This document shows, piece by piece, positions 1 to 8,756 of a DNA stretch of 64,000 nucleotides. The number at the start of each line of letters is the position of its first letter. Positions within the stretch are counted from its first letter, which is position 1. Both the position numbers and the translations under genes were made by a program. The stretch is from Cetobacterium ceti (GTDB taxonomy: Bacteria > Fusobacteriota > Fusobacteriia > Fusobacteriales > Fusobacteriaceae), in the NCBI RefSeq assembly GCF_900167275.1, contig NZ_FUWX01000016.1:1-64000 (forward strand), in the 5' to 3' direction. The notes under the pieces are model-generated. The model worked only from the letters and a program-made list of their open reading frames with translations. It was not told where the DNA came from and did not search any database.

Positions 1-2
1 TG

Positions 3-554
3 GATATTCATAAAAACTCAATGGCAAGTAAGCTATCTGAGAAGGCCAACGCTTCAGATGTATATACAAAATCTAATGTTGATAGTATGTTGAGCAAAAA
101 AGCTAATCAAGCTGATTTAGATAAAAAAGCAGATAAAACTACTGTTACTACTTTAGACACTAAAGTTAATAAAATTTCTAAAAACTTAAATAAAAAAGCA
201 AATAAATCTCAAGTAAGAAAAATTAAAAATGCAGTAGAGCAAAATACTCGTAAAATAGAAAATAATAGAGAAAAAATTCAAAAATTAAATAAAAGAATAG
301 ATAAAATAGAAAATAAACTAAATAAAGGATTATCTCTTATGACAGCAATGAGTGCAATAGATTTCAATCATGTTCCTGTAGGAAAAGTTGCTATAGGAGC
401 TGGAATTGGCCATTATTCAAATTCACAATCTGTTGCTATAGGGTTTGCTTATTCGCCTAATGAAAATATCCGATTAAATTCTAAATATTCCGTTTCAACT
501 GATGATATAGAAACTTCTGCTTTTGCTGTAGGCGGCACTTATATTTTTAATTAA
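3..554 (+). CDS. Trimeric autotransporter adhesin, C-terminal part (YadA-like), partial
   Basis: The frame is open from the first bases of the window, so the true start lies upstream and only the C-terminal end is seen. The visible part is a long Lys/Asn-rich helical stalk with heptad-like spacing (about residues 1-110), then a glycine-rich anchor of about 70 residues (GKVAIGAGIGHY, AIGFAYSPNENI, AFAVGGTYIFN). That is the layout of the YadA anchor, whose four strands per monomer build a 12-strand trimeric barrel in the outer membrane. The last residue is Asn rather than the usual aromatic residue, with Phe next to last. The family mediates adhesion; the ligand cannot be read from this fragment. 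Confidence 0.85.
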   Translation, partial: DIHKNSMASKLSEKANASDVYTKSNVDSMLSKKANQADLDKKADKTTVTTLDTKVNKISKNLNKKANKSQVRKIKNAVEQNTRKIENNREKIQKLNKRIDKIENKLNKGLSLMTAMSAIDFNHVPVGKVAIGAGIGHYSNSQSVAIGFAYSPNENIRLNSKYSVSTDDIETSAFAVGGTYIFN

Positions 555-631
555 TAACCTAATAAAAATAGTTAAAGGATTTTTATATTATTTTTAGAAA
601 AGTATTTAAAATATTTGGAAAGGAACATGAA

Positions 632-868
632 ATGATTGATTTAAATGAAGTTAGAAAAAAATTAGAGAAATTAATTGGAAGTAGATTTGATAAAAATAAA
701 ATATTAGAAGCTTTTAAAAATTATCAAGAATTTGGAGATAATTCTGTTGTGATTTATCAGGCTGATTATGATAAAAGCAAATATTTTGCTCATATTAATC
801 AAGTTGGAGCTCATAAATTTATAATTGAAGTTGATGAAAATAAAATTATAAGAGGACTTTTTGATTAA
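632..868 (+). CDS. Small uncharacterised protein, 78 aa
   Basis: The start follows a good AAGGAA ribosome site, and the gene is closed by a strong hairpin. The product is charged and soluble, with no signal peptide or membrane segment. A helical N-terminal half (VRKKLEKLIGSRFDKNKILEAF) is followed by beta-rich sequence (SVVIYQADYDKSKYFAHINQ). I do not recognise the family. It stands alone between the adhesin and the convergent acetyltransferase gene. Confidence 0.6.
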   Translation: MIDLNEVRKKLEKLIGSRFDKNKILEAFKNYQEFGDNSVVIYQADYDKSKYFAHINQVGAHKFIIEVDENKIIRGLFD

Positions 869-874
869 ATAAGA

Positions 875-896
875 AGAGCGTTCCTAGGAACGCTCT
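875..896. terminator. Bidirectional terminator
   Basis: GAGCGTTCCTAGGAACGCTC is a perfect 20-bp palindrome between two converging genes, with A-rich sequence on the left and AT-rich sequence on the right. Confidence 0.75.
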
Positions 897-897
897 C

Positions 898-1410
898 TTA
901 AATATATATTTTTAAAATATTAATTTTAGTTGAATATTTTCCATAATTAAAATCTTTAGTATCTATTATTTTAAAACCTATGTTTTTCCAAAACTTTAAT
1001 CCTTTTATATTTTTTTGATCTACACCAATTCGAATATATTTTTGGTTTTCAACCTTCATTAGATACACAATTTTATTAAAAATACTTTTTCCTATATTTT
1101 TATTTCTATATTTTTTTTCTATTAAAAATAACCCAATCATTGCTTGATTTGGTTTCAAAAAATCTATTAAATATTTTACTACACCTATGATTTTACCCTC
1201 ATATAAAATACCTAATCTATATTCATTTTTATATTTATCTTTTTCAGAAAATTCATTTAAAATATCTTTAACTTTTGAATCGAGATATTCATCTGTTAAT
1301 TCTTTTAAGCAAATATTTTCGACAACTTCATAATAATCTAAAGAATTTAGAATTATATGTTTAATTTCATTGAAATTTGAATCTTGTAATTTTATTAAAG
1401 CTATTGCCAT
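898..1410 (-). CDS. GNAT-family N-acetyltransferase
   Basis: A 170-residue protein with the GNAT layout: a central strand (YRLGILYEGKIIGVVKYL), then AMIGLFLIEKKYRNKNIGKSIFNKI, which holds the acetyl-CoA pyrophosphate loop (Q/RxxGxG/A-like KNKNIGKS), then IRIGVDQKNIKGLKFWKNIGFK, the usual beta-bulge and C-terminal segment. It should transfer an acetyl group from acetyl-CoA to an amine; the substrate is unknown. The start has GGAGATG eight bases upstream. Confidence 0.8.
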   Translation of the reverse strand: MAIALIKLQDSNFNEIKHIILNSLDYYEVVENICLKELTDEYLDSKVKDILNEFSEKDKYKNEYRLGILYEGKIIGVVKYLIDFLKPNQAMIGLFLIEKKYRNKNIGKSIFNKIVYLMKVENQKYIRIGVDQKNIKGLKFWKNIGFKIIDTKDFNYGKYSTKINILKIYI

Positions 1411-1438
1411 AAAATATCATCTCCAAATAAAAAACATA

Positions 1439-2236
1439 TTATTTATCCTTTAATACATACTCCTTTATAGTTTTAACTACTCCCCCATTATTATTAGTAT
1501 CAGCTATATAATTTGCTACTTCTTTTAATTTATGGTGGGCATTTCCCATGGCAAAACTATAAGTTCCTGATTCCATCATTTCAAGATCATTTAAATAATC
1601 TCCAAAAACCATAGTTTCATCCTTTGTTACATTTAACATTTTCTGAAGCTTTTCCACAGCTACACCTTTATTTGCATTAAAATTAGTTATATCTAACCAA
1701 ATTTTACCAGATACAGCTACTTTAAATTCCTTTTCAAACTCTTTAAAATGAGGATATACATTTAACTCAGATCCTTCTAGATCACAAAATGTAACCTTTA
1801 AAATTTCATCTTCAATTTCAGATTCTAAAACATCCTTTAAAATCTCATATCTTTCATAATATTTCTCAATTTCAGAAATAAGCTCTGGTTCATCTGTTTC
1901 TACATAGGCAGCTTTTTTCCCACAAAGAACAACATTTGCACTTTTTATTTTTCTTCCTATCTTAACCAGTTCTTTAACATGTTCCTTATCAATAGAATTC
2001 ACATATAACTCTTTCTCCTTCTCTACTATATAAGTTCCATTTTCTGCCACGAAAATAATTTCATTTTTGATTTTATCAAAATTTTTCAAAAGATTATAAT
2101 ACTGTCTTCCACTTGCAACAGCAAAGGTAATCTCTCTTTTTTTCAAATCTTCAAATATTGGCCAAAACTCTTCATTAATTTCATGTCTGTCATTTAAAAA
2201 TGTTCCATCCATATCAGTAACAATTAATTTAATCAC
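1439..2236 (-). CDS. Cof-type HAD-superfamily hydrolase
   Basis: This HAD phosphatase has all four motifs: the nucleophile loop DMDGT (D8, D10), a Ser/Thr motif in VASGR, a lysine in NKGVAVEKL, and the metal motif GDYLNDLEM. The long cap between motifs and the overall 265 aa fit the Cof/IIB subgroup, which dephosphorylates sugar phosphates and flavin or pyridoxal phosphate cofactors. The start codon is GTG with GGGTGG upstream. It probably shares a transcript with the methyltransferase gene just upstream, 24 bp away. Confidence 0.88.
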   Translation of the reverse strand: MIKLIVTDMDGTFLNDRHEINEEFWPIFEDLKKREITFAVASGRQYYNLLKNFDKIKNEIIFVAENGTYIVEKEKELYVNSIDKEHVKELVKIGRKIKSANVVLCGKKAAYVETDEPELISEIEKYYERYEILKDVLESEIEDEILKVTFCDLEGSELNVYPHFKEFEKEFKVAVSGKIWLDITNFNANKGVAVEKLQKMLNVTKDETMVFGDYLNDLEMMESGTYSFAMGNAHHKLKEVANYIADTNNNGGVVKTIKEYVLKDK

Positions 2237-2260
2237 TTATAACCACCCTAACATTATTTT

Positions 2261-3028
2261 CTATTTATTTAATTTGTTTCTAACCTCATATAAAACTATT
2301 CCACTTGCCATTGCCACATTTAAAGACTCAGCACTTCCGTATATTGGAATAATTATTTTTTCTTCACAAGCTTCAATAATTTCCTTTTCAATTCCATTTC
2401 CCTCGTTTCCAAAAATAATAGCATTTTTATTTTCAAGTTTCATAGATGTATATGGAATAGAATCTTTTTCTAAAGCTGTGGCAATTAATTTATAATTTTT
2501 TTTCTTTAAATAAGTTAATAGGTCTTTTTCATCTATATAATGAATATTCATAGATAAAATAGATCCCATACTACTTCTAACTGTTTTTTCATTATAACAA
2601 TCTACGCTACCTTTAGTAACAATAATATCTTTAAATCCTGCTGCATCTGCAACTCTTATTATAGTTCCCATATTTCCAGGATCAGATATTTTATTTAAAA
2701 CAACTATATTGTCATCTAATTCACACTCTAAATTTAATCTGCTTTTATAAACGATAATAACTCCTTGGGAATTTTCTTGAGATGTTATTTGAGAAAAAAG
2801 TTTATAATCTAAAAGTATTTTTCTACAATTGAATTTTGCTAATCTCTCCTCTAACTTAACATCTATATCTATTTCCTCATTTATTAAAATCATTTGAGGC
2901 TCTATATTAAAATCTAAAAATTTTACGCCCTCTGCTAAAAAAAGATTTTCACTATCTCTATATTTTTTTGTTTTTAATTTTTTAAGAAACTTAAAAGTTT
3001 CATTATCCTTACTTCTAATTATTTCCAT
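2261..3028 (-). CDS. TrmH/SpoU-family RNA 2'-O-methyltransferase
   Basis: The 255-aa protein has an N-terminal substrate-binding part (residues 1-95) and a SPOUT methyltransferase domain. Three SpoU motifs are visible: NKISDPGNMGTIIRVADA, IIFGNEGNGI and IPIYGSAESLNVAMA. These form the knotted SAM site. The family methylates ribose 2'-OH in tRNA or 23S rRNA, and the exact target is not determinable. The ATG start follows AGGAGG. Confidence 0.88.
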   Translation of the reverse strand: MEIIRSKDNETFKFLKKLKTKKYRDSENLFLAEGVKFLDFNIEPQMILINEEIDIDVKLEERLAKFNCRKILLDYKLFSQITSQENSQGVIIVYKSRLNLECELDDNIVVLNKISDPGNMGTIIRVADAAGFKDIIVTKGSVDCYNEKTVRSSMGSILSMNIHYIDEKDLLTYLKKKNYKLIATALEKDSIPYTSMKLENKNAIIFGNEGNGIEKEIIEACEEKIIIPIYGSAESLNVAMASGIVLYEVRNKLNK

Positions 3029-3136
3029 TTTACCTCCTAAAATCCTTCTAAAATATTATACATTACATTTAAAGGAATTTCTATCTTTTCTAGTAAAGAC
3101 TAAATAAAATACTTTTTTGTTGAGGGGGTGGGAGTT

Positions 3137-4342
3137 ATGTTTTCCTTAAAGTTTCTTAGATTAATTCAAATACTAGATTCTAATAGGGTACCAAGCATAA
3201 GTCACATACAGGAATTAGATTACTTTGGAACAAAAGCCTTAGAATATTACACGTCAAGAATAGACATTGTAAAAACACCGATTATATATCGACTTCTTAA
3301 AATATATAATGAAAGAACTTTTAAAGATGATATGCACTTTTTAGATATTTTACAGGGAAATAACAAGGAAAAACATCCCTTGATTTTTAATTTAGAATAT
3401 TTTGATAGCACTCCATTTGAAACTCTTGAAACCTTTAATATATATAGAGGAAATTTAAAAATTTTTGAAGATGTAGCAATTAAAATTTCTAGAAAAAATT
3501 CTAAAAATTTAAAAAAACAAATCCATTCTCTGGAAAAATTAACGACTTTTTCACATTTTTTACCCAATGGCCACATGTCAGAGAATCTAAAAGATGTTGT
3601 TAAATATTGTAAAAACTCCATGGAATTAGAATATGATTTAAATAATCATCACTGTGCTATGAATTACTTAAAAAAAATGAATGAAGCATATTTACCAAAA
3701 TATCCTGTATTAAAATTTTTAAAATTTTCAAAAGAATTTAATTATCTTTCTGAAAAAAATGTCTATGTGTCTAAGTTTATAGATAATGGTAGACCTCTTA
3801 ATATAGCCCTAGCCAAAGAAAAGTTAACTATGGAAAATATTAGTAATTTAATTTATATACGATTAATTCATCTTTTAGATATTGGAATTTTTCCTAAAAA
3901 TAATTCTAATAGAGATATTATTGTAGATGATGATGGGTATTTTTATTTTAGAAATTTTTATTCCCTATGTAAACTTCACAAAAAAAATAAAAAGATTTTA
4001 AATCAATTTATAAAAACTTTATTAAATGAGGATTTTTCCTTGGCACTAAATTATATTTTACTTCTTTCAATAAATTCAAAGCAAATACATGAGGATATTG
4101 CTTTTAAAGAGGAGGGATTAAAGTATTTAGAGGAAAACTTCAGTAGTAATAAAAATATAAATATTATAAAAATAATTTTAAATTTATTTAAAATTGCAGA
4201 TGCTCATAAATTTAAATTCTCTTCAGATATTTTTGATTTCTTTAAGGAACTTATTTTTATAAAGTTAATTATTTTAAACTGTAGATATAAAATAGAACTA
4301 TTTACCATTTTAAAAGATTTTATTAACAATCTTAATTCTTGA
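3137..4342 (+). CDS. Degenerate UbiB/ABC1-like protein, probable pseudokinase
   Basis: The pattern matches UbiB/AarF kinases at three places: FDSTPFETLETFNIYRG then VAIKISRK (the Ala-rich loop and the VAVKV lysine strand), SMELEYDLNNHHCAMNYL (the ExD helix), and LDIGIFPKNNSNRDIIVDDDGYFYFRNF, which sits where UbiB has GxFHADPHPGN...DFG. In that last block the HADPHPGN catalytic loop and the DFG Asp are gone (PKNNSNRD, RNF), so catalysis looks lost. Typical UbiB C-terminal membrane segments are not obvious. The ATG at 3137 is preferred over the GTG at 3128 because it has AGGGGG at the right distance. The assignment rests on motif pattern only. Confidence 0.5.
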   Translation: MFSLKFLRLIQILDSNRVPSISHIQELDYFGTKALEYYTSRIDIVKTPIIYRLLKIYNERTFKDDMHFLDILQGNNKEKHPLIFNLEYFDSTPFETLETFNIYRGNLKIFEDVAIKISRKNSKNLKKQIHSLEKLTTFSHFLPNGHMSENLKDVVKYCKNSMELEYDLNNHHCAMNYLKKMNEAYLPKYPVLKFLKFSKEFNYLSEKNVYVSKFIDNGRPLNIALAKEKLTMENISNLIYIRLIHLLDIGIFPKNNSNRDIIVDDDGYFYFRNFYSLCKLHKKNKKILNQFIKTLLNEDFSLALNYILLLSINSKQIHEDIAFKEEGLKYLEENFSSNKNINIIKIILNLFKIADAHKFKFSSDIFDFFKELIFIKLIILNCRYKIELFTILKDFINNLNS

Positions 4343-4367
4343 TTTAATATGAAAAGTATAATATAAT
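4339..4367 (+). promoter_or_regulatory. Promoter of potD
   Basis: TTGATT at 4339-4344 and TATAAT at 4362-4367 are separated by exactly 17 bp, upstream of the lipoprotein gene. Confidence 0.7.
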
Positions 4368-4403
4368 TTACTTATTGTTAAATTACTTTAGGAGGAGTGG
4401 TAA

Positions 4404-5438
4404 ATGAAAAAAATTATACTTTTGCTTTCAATGATTTTCATGTTAGCTGCCTGTGGTGGTAAAGGTGATAAGGAGAAGGCAAATAATGTTCTTTATGTTT
4501 ACGAGTGGGCGGATTATATTCCAAAACAAATTTTTGAAAAATTTGAAAAGGAAACTGGTATTAAAGTAGTAGAGGACATCTATTCATCTAATGAGGAAAT
4601 GTTTGCAAAACTAAAAGCTGGTGGTAAAGGTTATGACTTAGTTATTCCTTCAACGGACTATGCTGAAATAATGATGAACGAAGGTATGTTAGAAAAAATT
4701 GATAAAAATCAAATTCCTAACTTTAAAAATATAGACCCAATAGTTCTTGATAAATTACATTATTTTGATAAAGACAATGACTATGCAGTACCATACGTAA
4801 TGGGAGCCACTGTTATAGCTGTAAATAAAAAATATGTTAAGGATTACCCAAGAGATTATACAATCTTTGAAAGAAAGGACTTAGCTGGAAGAATGACTCT
4901 TTTAGATGATATGAGAGAGGTTATGACATCAGCCCTAGGAACTTTAGGATATCCACAAAATACTACAAGTGAAAAGGAAATTGCCCAAGCAGCAGATTTA
5001 GTTAAGCAATGGAAGAAAAATATTGCTAAATTTGATTCTGAATCATATGGTAAGGGATTTGCCAATGGAGATTTCTGGGTTGTTCAAGGATATGCTGAGA
5101 ATATATATGTAGAATTAGATCCTGATCAGAAAAAGGATACAGACTTTATAATTCCTGAGAAAGGTGGAACTTCTTATATAGATTCCTTTGTACTTTTAAA
5201 AGATTCTAAAAATAAAGAAGCTGCATATAAGTTCTTAAACTTTATAAACGAACCTGAAAACTATGCTTTAATCTGTGATCATTTAGGATTACCATCTATA
5301 AATGTTCCAGCTAGAAAATTAGTTACAAAGAAACCTATGTACACAATTGAAGATTTAAAAAATACTCAAACACTTAGAGATATTAAATCTACTTTAGATT
5401 TACAAAATAAATACTGGCAACAGATTTTAGTTGACTAG
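4404..5438 (+). CDS. potD: Spermidine/putrescine-binding lipoprotein PotD-like
   Basis: A 344-aa periplasmic binding protein. A lipoprotein signal ends in LAAC (C17 lipidated), followed by the PotD/PotF core: LYVYEWADYIPKQIFEKFEKETGIKV, YDLVIPSTDYAEIMMNEGMLEKID, and GTSYIDSFVLLKDSKNKEAAYKFLNFINEPE. The family delivers polyamines to a PotABC transporter. No potA, potB or potC lies beside it, so it is either an orphan copy or works with a transporter encoded elsewhere. It has its own promoter, a strong AGGAGG site and a terminator directly after. Confidence 0.9.
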   Translation: MKKIILLLSMIFMLAACGGKGDKEKANNVLYVYEWADYIPKQIFEKFEKETGIKVVEDIYSSNEEMFAKLKAGGKGYDLVIPSTDYAEIMMNEGMLEKIDKNQIPNFKNIDPIVLDKLHYFDKDNDYAVPYVMGATVIAVNKKYVKDYPRDYTIFERKDLAGRMTLLDDMREVMTSALGTLGYPQNTTSEKEIAQAADLVKQWKKNIAKFDSESYGKGFANGDFWVVQGYAENIYVELDPDQKKDTDFIIPEKGGTSYIDSFVLLKDSKNKEAAYKFLNFINEPENYALICDHLGLPSINVPARKLVTKKPMYTIEDLKNTQTLRDIKSTLDLQNKYWQQILVD

Positions 5439-5447
5439 TTGAAATTA

Positions 5448-5473
5448 AAGAGGAGGGGCTAGCCCCTCCTCTT
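5448..5473. terminator. Bidirectional terminator
   Basis: A perfect 26-bp palindrome (arms AAGAGGAGGGGCT) lies between the converging potD and antiporter genes, with T-rich sequence on the right and A-rich sequence on the left. Confidence 0.8.
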
Positions 5474-5481
5474 ATTTTCTT

Positions 5482-6426
5482 CTATTTTCTTAATAAATCA
5501 AATAGATATATTCCATAAAATACTATCATAGCAATTCCTTGCCATCTCACTAGTTTTCTACGTCTTAGTATAAATACAAATAGTAAAACTCCAGCTAAAA
5601 CATTAAATATTAACTCTAAGTTTTCTCCTGCTCCAATATTTATTGGTCTAATTACAGCAGAAATTCCCAATATAAAGAAAATATTAAATATATTTGATCC
5701 CACACAGTTTCCTATTGCTAAGTCTGAATTTTTCTTCATAGCTGCCACAACTGAAGTTGCCAGTTCAGGAAGGGAAGTTCCCAGTGCTACTATTGTAAGG
5801 GAGATAACTCTTTCAGAAACCCCTAATCCAGTAGCTATATCAACTGCTGAATCAACTATAAATTTTCCTCCAACTATTAATAAAATAAGGCCACCTATAA
5901 AGGCTCCTATGGCAATTCCCATGGAATAATTTTTTATCTCTAGTTCATCCTCTTCCTTAGCCTTTAAAGTTAGATAGAAATTATATCCTAAAAACATTAA
6001 AAAGAAAATTAGAAGAATAATTCCATCTCCTCTACCTATAATAGAGTTAACTCCATCAAAGTAATAATCATTGGCCATTATAAGAACTATAAACCCCGCT
6101 ATAAACGATAGGGGAACCTCTATAAATGTTGTTGTTTTACTTACACTAAGGGGATATATAGCAGCAGTTACACCTAAAATTATAAGTGTGTTAATAAGAT
6201 TACTACCTATAACATTCCCCATAGTTATTGCTGAGTATCCCTTTACAGAAGCTATGGTATTTACCACAAGTTCTGGAGCTGAAGTTCCAAAGGCAACTAT
6301 TGTAAGACCTATTACTATATTTGGTATATTAAATTTTTTAGCTATGGCTGAAGCGCCATCCACTAGGAAATTAGCTCCATATACCAGAGCCACAATTCCC
6401 AAAATCATAAAAACAATGGACATCAT
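5482..6426 (-). CDS. Calcium/sodium antiporter, CaCA family (YrbG-like)
   Basis: Ten hydrophobic segments are arranged as two inverted halves. Each half contains the alpha-repeat signature: NIPNIVIGLTIVAFGTSAPELVV with GNVIGSNLINT in the first, and VSERVISLTIVALGTSLPELATSVV with GNCVGSNIFNI in the second. The two Glu residues in GTSAPE and GTSLPE are the ion-binding acids of the family. It should exchange Ca2+ for Na+ across the inner membrane. The ATG at 6426 is favoured by AAGGGG eight bases upstream; a longer GTG start at 6435 is possible. Confidence 0.9.
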   Translation of the reverse strand: MMSIVFMILGIVALVYGANFLVDGASAIAKKFNIPNIVIGLTIVAFGTSAPELVVNTIASVKGYSAITMGNVIGSNLINTLIILGVTAAIYPLSVSKTTTFIEVPLSFIAGFIVLIMANDYYFDGVNSIIGRGDGIILLIFFLMFLGYNFYLTLKAKEEDELEIKNYSMGIAIGAFIGGLILLIVGGKFIVDSAVDIATGLGVSERVISLTIVALGTSLPELATSVVAAMKKNSDLAIGNCVGSNIFNIFFILGISAVIRPINIGAGENLELIFNVLAGVLLFVFILRRRKLVRWQGIAMIVFYGIYLFDLLRK

Positions 6427-6551
6427 TTTACCCACCCCTTTAAACTATTAATTACTTAAGTATTTTACCACATTATTTAATATATTTCCTTGTAAGAGTT
6501 AGAAATATGGTGTATAATTTTTCTAAAAGACTTTTTTTTGGAGGTACACCA

Positions 6552-7643
6552 ATGATTTTTTCCATTAATAGAATTAATTTAGTTGAAATTCTCTCGGAAT
6601 TTACTAATATTCTTAAGGACAACCCCATAAGGCCAGTCCTGTCGGGACTTAAGATTGAAGCTATAGATGACAAAATAATATTCACAGGAACAAATATGGA
6701 AACAAACTTTATAAGAGAAGTAAGAGGAGAGGTTAATGAAAATGGTGTTGTAGTTTTTAAACCACAACTTGTATTTGAGTATGTTAAATTACTTGATAAT
6801 GAAACTATTATATTTTCCCTTCAAAATGAAACTCTTCTAATACACCAAGCTGAATTTACAATTTTAGATGCTGATATTTATCCAATGATTCCCAAATTAA
6901 CTTTTGATAAAATTATAGATATAAAAGGAAGAGACCTTGTAAAATCATTTGAAAAGGTTAAATTTTCTTCGGCTATTTCCAATGAAAATTTAGCTATTAA
7001 CTGTATTAGAACTATTTTTTCAAGTGAAGGAATAGAGTTTATCTCTACTGATTCCTATAGACTTACATATTTAAAGGAAGATTATCCTTGTTCCTTAGAA
7101 AAAGAATTATCAATTCCTATAGAAACTATAATTATCCTATGTAAGTTAATGAAGGATTTAGATGACATAGTTACCATAGGACACAATGGAAGTACTCTTG
7201 TATTCCTTTGGAAAGATATTTATTTTTCAACAAAGTTAATCGAGATGCCTTTTCCCAATGTAAAAGCCATAATAGCAGGAGCTAATTTTACAAAAATGAT
7301 GGAATTTAGCACTAAGGAACTTAAAAGTGCTCTTAAAAAGGTAATGACAGTTGCAAGAACATCTATTGAAACTAAAAATGGAGCTTTATTTGAATTTAAA
7401 AATAATAATTTAATAATGAGTGCCTTTTCTGGTAAGGCTAAAATAACTCAAAAGGTTAATATGATAAAAACTGGTGAGGACTTAAGATGTTCTCTAAATA
7501 CTAAATATTTATATGATTTTATTGAAAATATAGAAAAGAATACAGTTATTAAAGGGAATGCTGCTTCGGCTATGTTTGAAGTTTCTGAATTTGAGAACCC
7601 TTCATACAAATATATATTAATGCCACTAGCCCTAAGAGATTAA
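6552..7643 (+). CDS. dnaN: DNA polymerase III beta subunit (sliding clamp)
   Basis: A 363-aa clamp with the three-domain DnaN layout. The N-terminus MIFSINRINLVEILSEF..IRPVLSGLKIEA is typical, as are ISTDSYRLTYLK in the second domain and the C-terminal YILMPLALRD, which matches the family ending Y-hh-MPhR/L. It forms the ring that tethers the replicase to DNA. An upstream ATG at 6507 would add 15 residues, but the ribosome site TTGGAGG lies just before 6552. It is not next to dnaA here. Confidence 0.93.
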   Translation: MIFSINRINLVEILSEFTNILKDNPIRPVLSGLKIEAIDDKIIFTGTNMETNFIREVRGEVNENGVVVFKPQLVFEYVKLLDNETIIFSLQNETLLIHQAEFTILDADIYPMIPKLTFDKIIDIKGRDLVKSFEKVKFSSAISNENLAINCIRTIFSSEGIEFISTDSYRLTYLKEDYPCSLEKELSIPIETIIILCKLMKDLDDIVTIGHNGSTLVFLWKDIYFSTKLIEMPFPNVKAIIAGANFTKMMEFSTKELKSALKKVMTVARTSIETKNGALFEFKNNNLIMSAFSGKAKITQKVNMIKTGEDLRCSLNTKYLYDFIENIEKNTVIKGNAASAMFEVSEFENPSYKYILMPLALRD

Positions 7644-7666
7644 TACTGTAGAAAGGGGAAGAGCCT

Positions 7667-8632
7667 ATGATAAAAATTTATAAAAGCCACAATGACATAT
7701 TAGAAAAAAAGCCCTTTGTAATAGGAGAAAATCTAGAGATTCAGAAACTGAAGGAGAAGAATACTTGGATTCACTTATTAAATCCCACTGAGGAAGAGAT
7801 AAAAGTTATTACAAATGCCTTTGAGATTCCTGACGAACACGTTAGGGCAGCCTTAGACGATGAGGAAAAAGCCCGTTTAGAAATAGATGATGGCATGATA
7901 TTAGTAATTATAGATGTTCCTATGCATAGTACTGAAAATAGATGTTCATTTACAACTATGCCACTAGGTATTATTTTACTAAATGATAATATTATTACTG
8001 TTTCAACAACTAAGTTCCCTCTTATTGAGGAATTTATAAACGGTAAAATTAAATCTTTTTATACTTATAAGAAAATAAGATTTATATTACAGCTTCTATT
8101 CCGTAATTCAACTTACTTCCTATATTACCTAAAACAAATTGGTAGAATAAGTGATAGTGTTGAAAAACACCTAAAGGAATCTATGAGAAATGAGGAGCTT
8201 ATGTTGCTTCTAGAATTAGAGAAAAGTTTGGTTTATTTTACCACTTCATTGAAATCAAATGAAGCAGTTCTTGAAAGAATGATGAGAACTGAAATTGTGA
8301 AAAAATATCCCGATGACTTAGAACTTCTAGAAGACGTTATTATCGAAACCAAACAGGCTATAGAGATGGCAAATATTTATTATAGTATCCTTGGTGGTAC
8401 TAGAGATGCCTTTTCCTCTGTAATCTCAAACAATATGAATGAAGTAATGAAAAAACTTACTTCAATTACTATAGTTTTCGCCATTCCAACAATTGTTTCA
8501 GGATTGTGGGGAATGAACGTGGCTGGTATTCCATTTGCTCATAATCCCTACGGATTTTTAATCGTGCTTATAATGGCCATTCTATTTGGGATATTACTTG
8601 CATGGATTTTATTTAGAAAAGAGATGTTTTGA
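7667..8632 (+). CDS. corA: CorA-family divalent metal transporter
   Basis: The 321-aa protein has a large acidic and helical cytoplasmic N-terminus and two C-terminal membrane helices. The first helix is followed by the GMN signature (VSGLWGMNVAG), and the protein ends in a short basic tail (RKEMF). The family forms a pentameric Mg2+/Co2+ channel. It lies 23 bp behind dnaN, with GGGGAAG before the start, so the two genes are probably co-transcribed. Confidence 0.9.
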   Translation: MIKIYKSHNDILEKKPFVIGENLEIQKLKEKNTWIHLLNPTEEEIKVITNAFEIPDEHVRAALDDEEKARLEIDDGMILVIIDVPMHSTENRCSFTTMPLGIILLNDNIITVSTTKFPLIEEFINGKIKSFYTYKKIRFILQLLFRNSTYFLYYLKQIGRISDSVEKHLKESMRNEELMLLLELEKSLVYFTTSLKSNEAVLERMMRTEIVKKYPDDLELLEDVIIETKQAIEMANIYYSILGGTRDAFSSVISNNMNEVMKKLTSITIVFAIPTIVSGLWGMNVAGIPFAHNPYGFLIVLIMAILFGILLAWILFRKEMF

Positions 8633-8639
8633 AAAAAAG

Positions 8640-8680
8640 ACCCCTTTAAAGGAATGTAATTCCTTTAGGGGTTATTTTTT
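8640..8680 (+). terminator. Terminator after corA
   Basis: ACCCCTttAAAGGAA pairs with TTCCTTTAGGGGT across a five-base loop and is followed by a T-run. Confidence 0.85.
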
Positions 8681-8756
8681 TATACAGGTTTTTTTAGTTT
8701 TATGATATAATTTAAATTAGTAGTAGTTACAATTTAACAATTTGAGGAGGTTTTAC

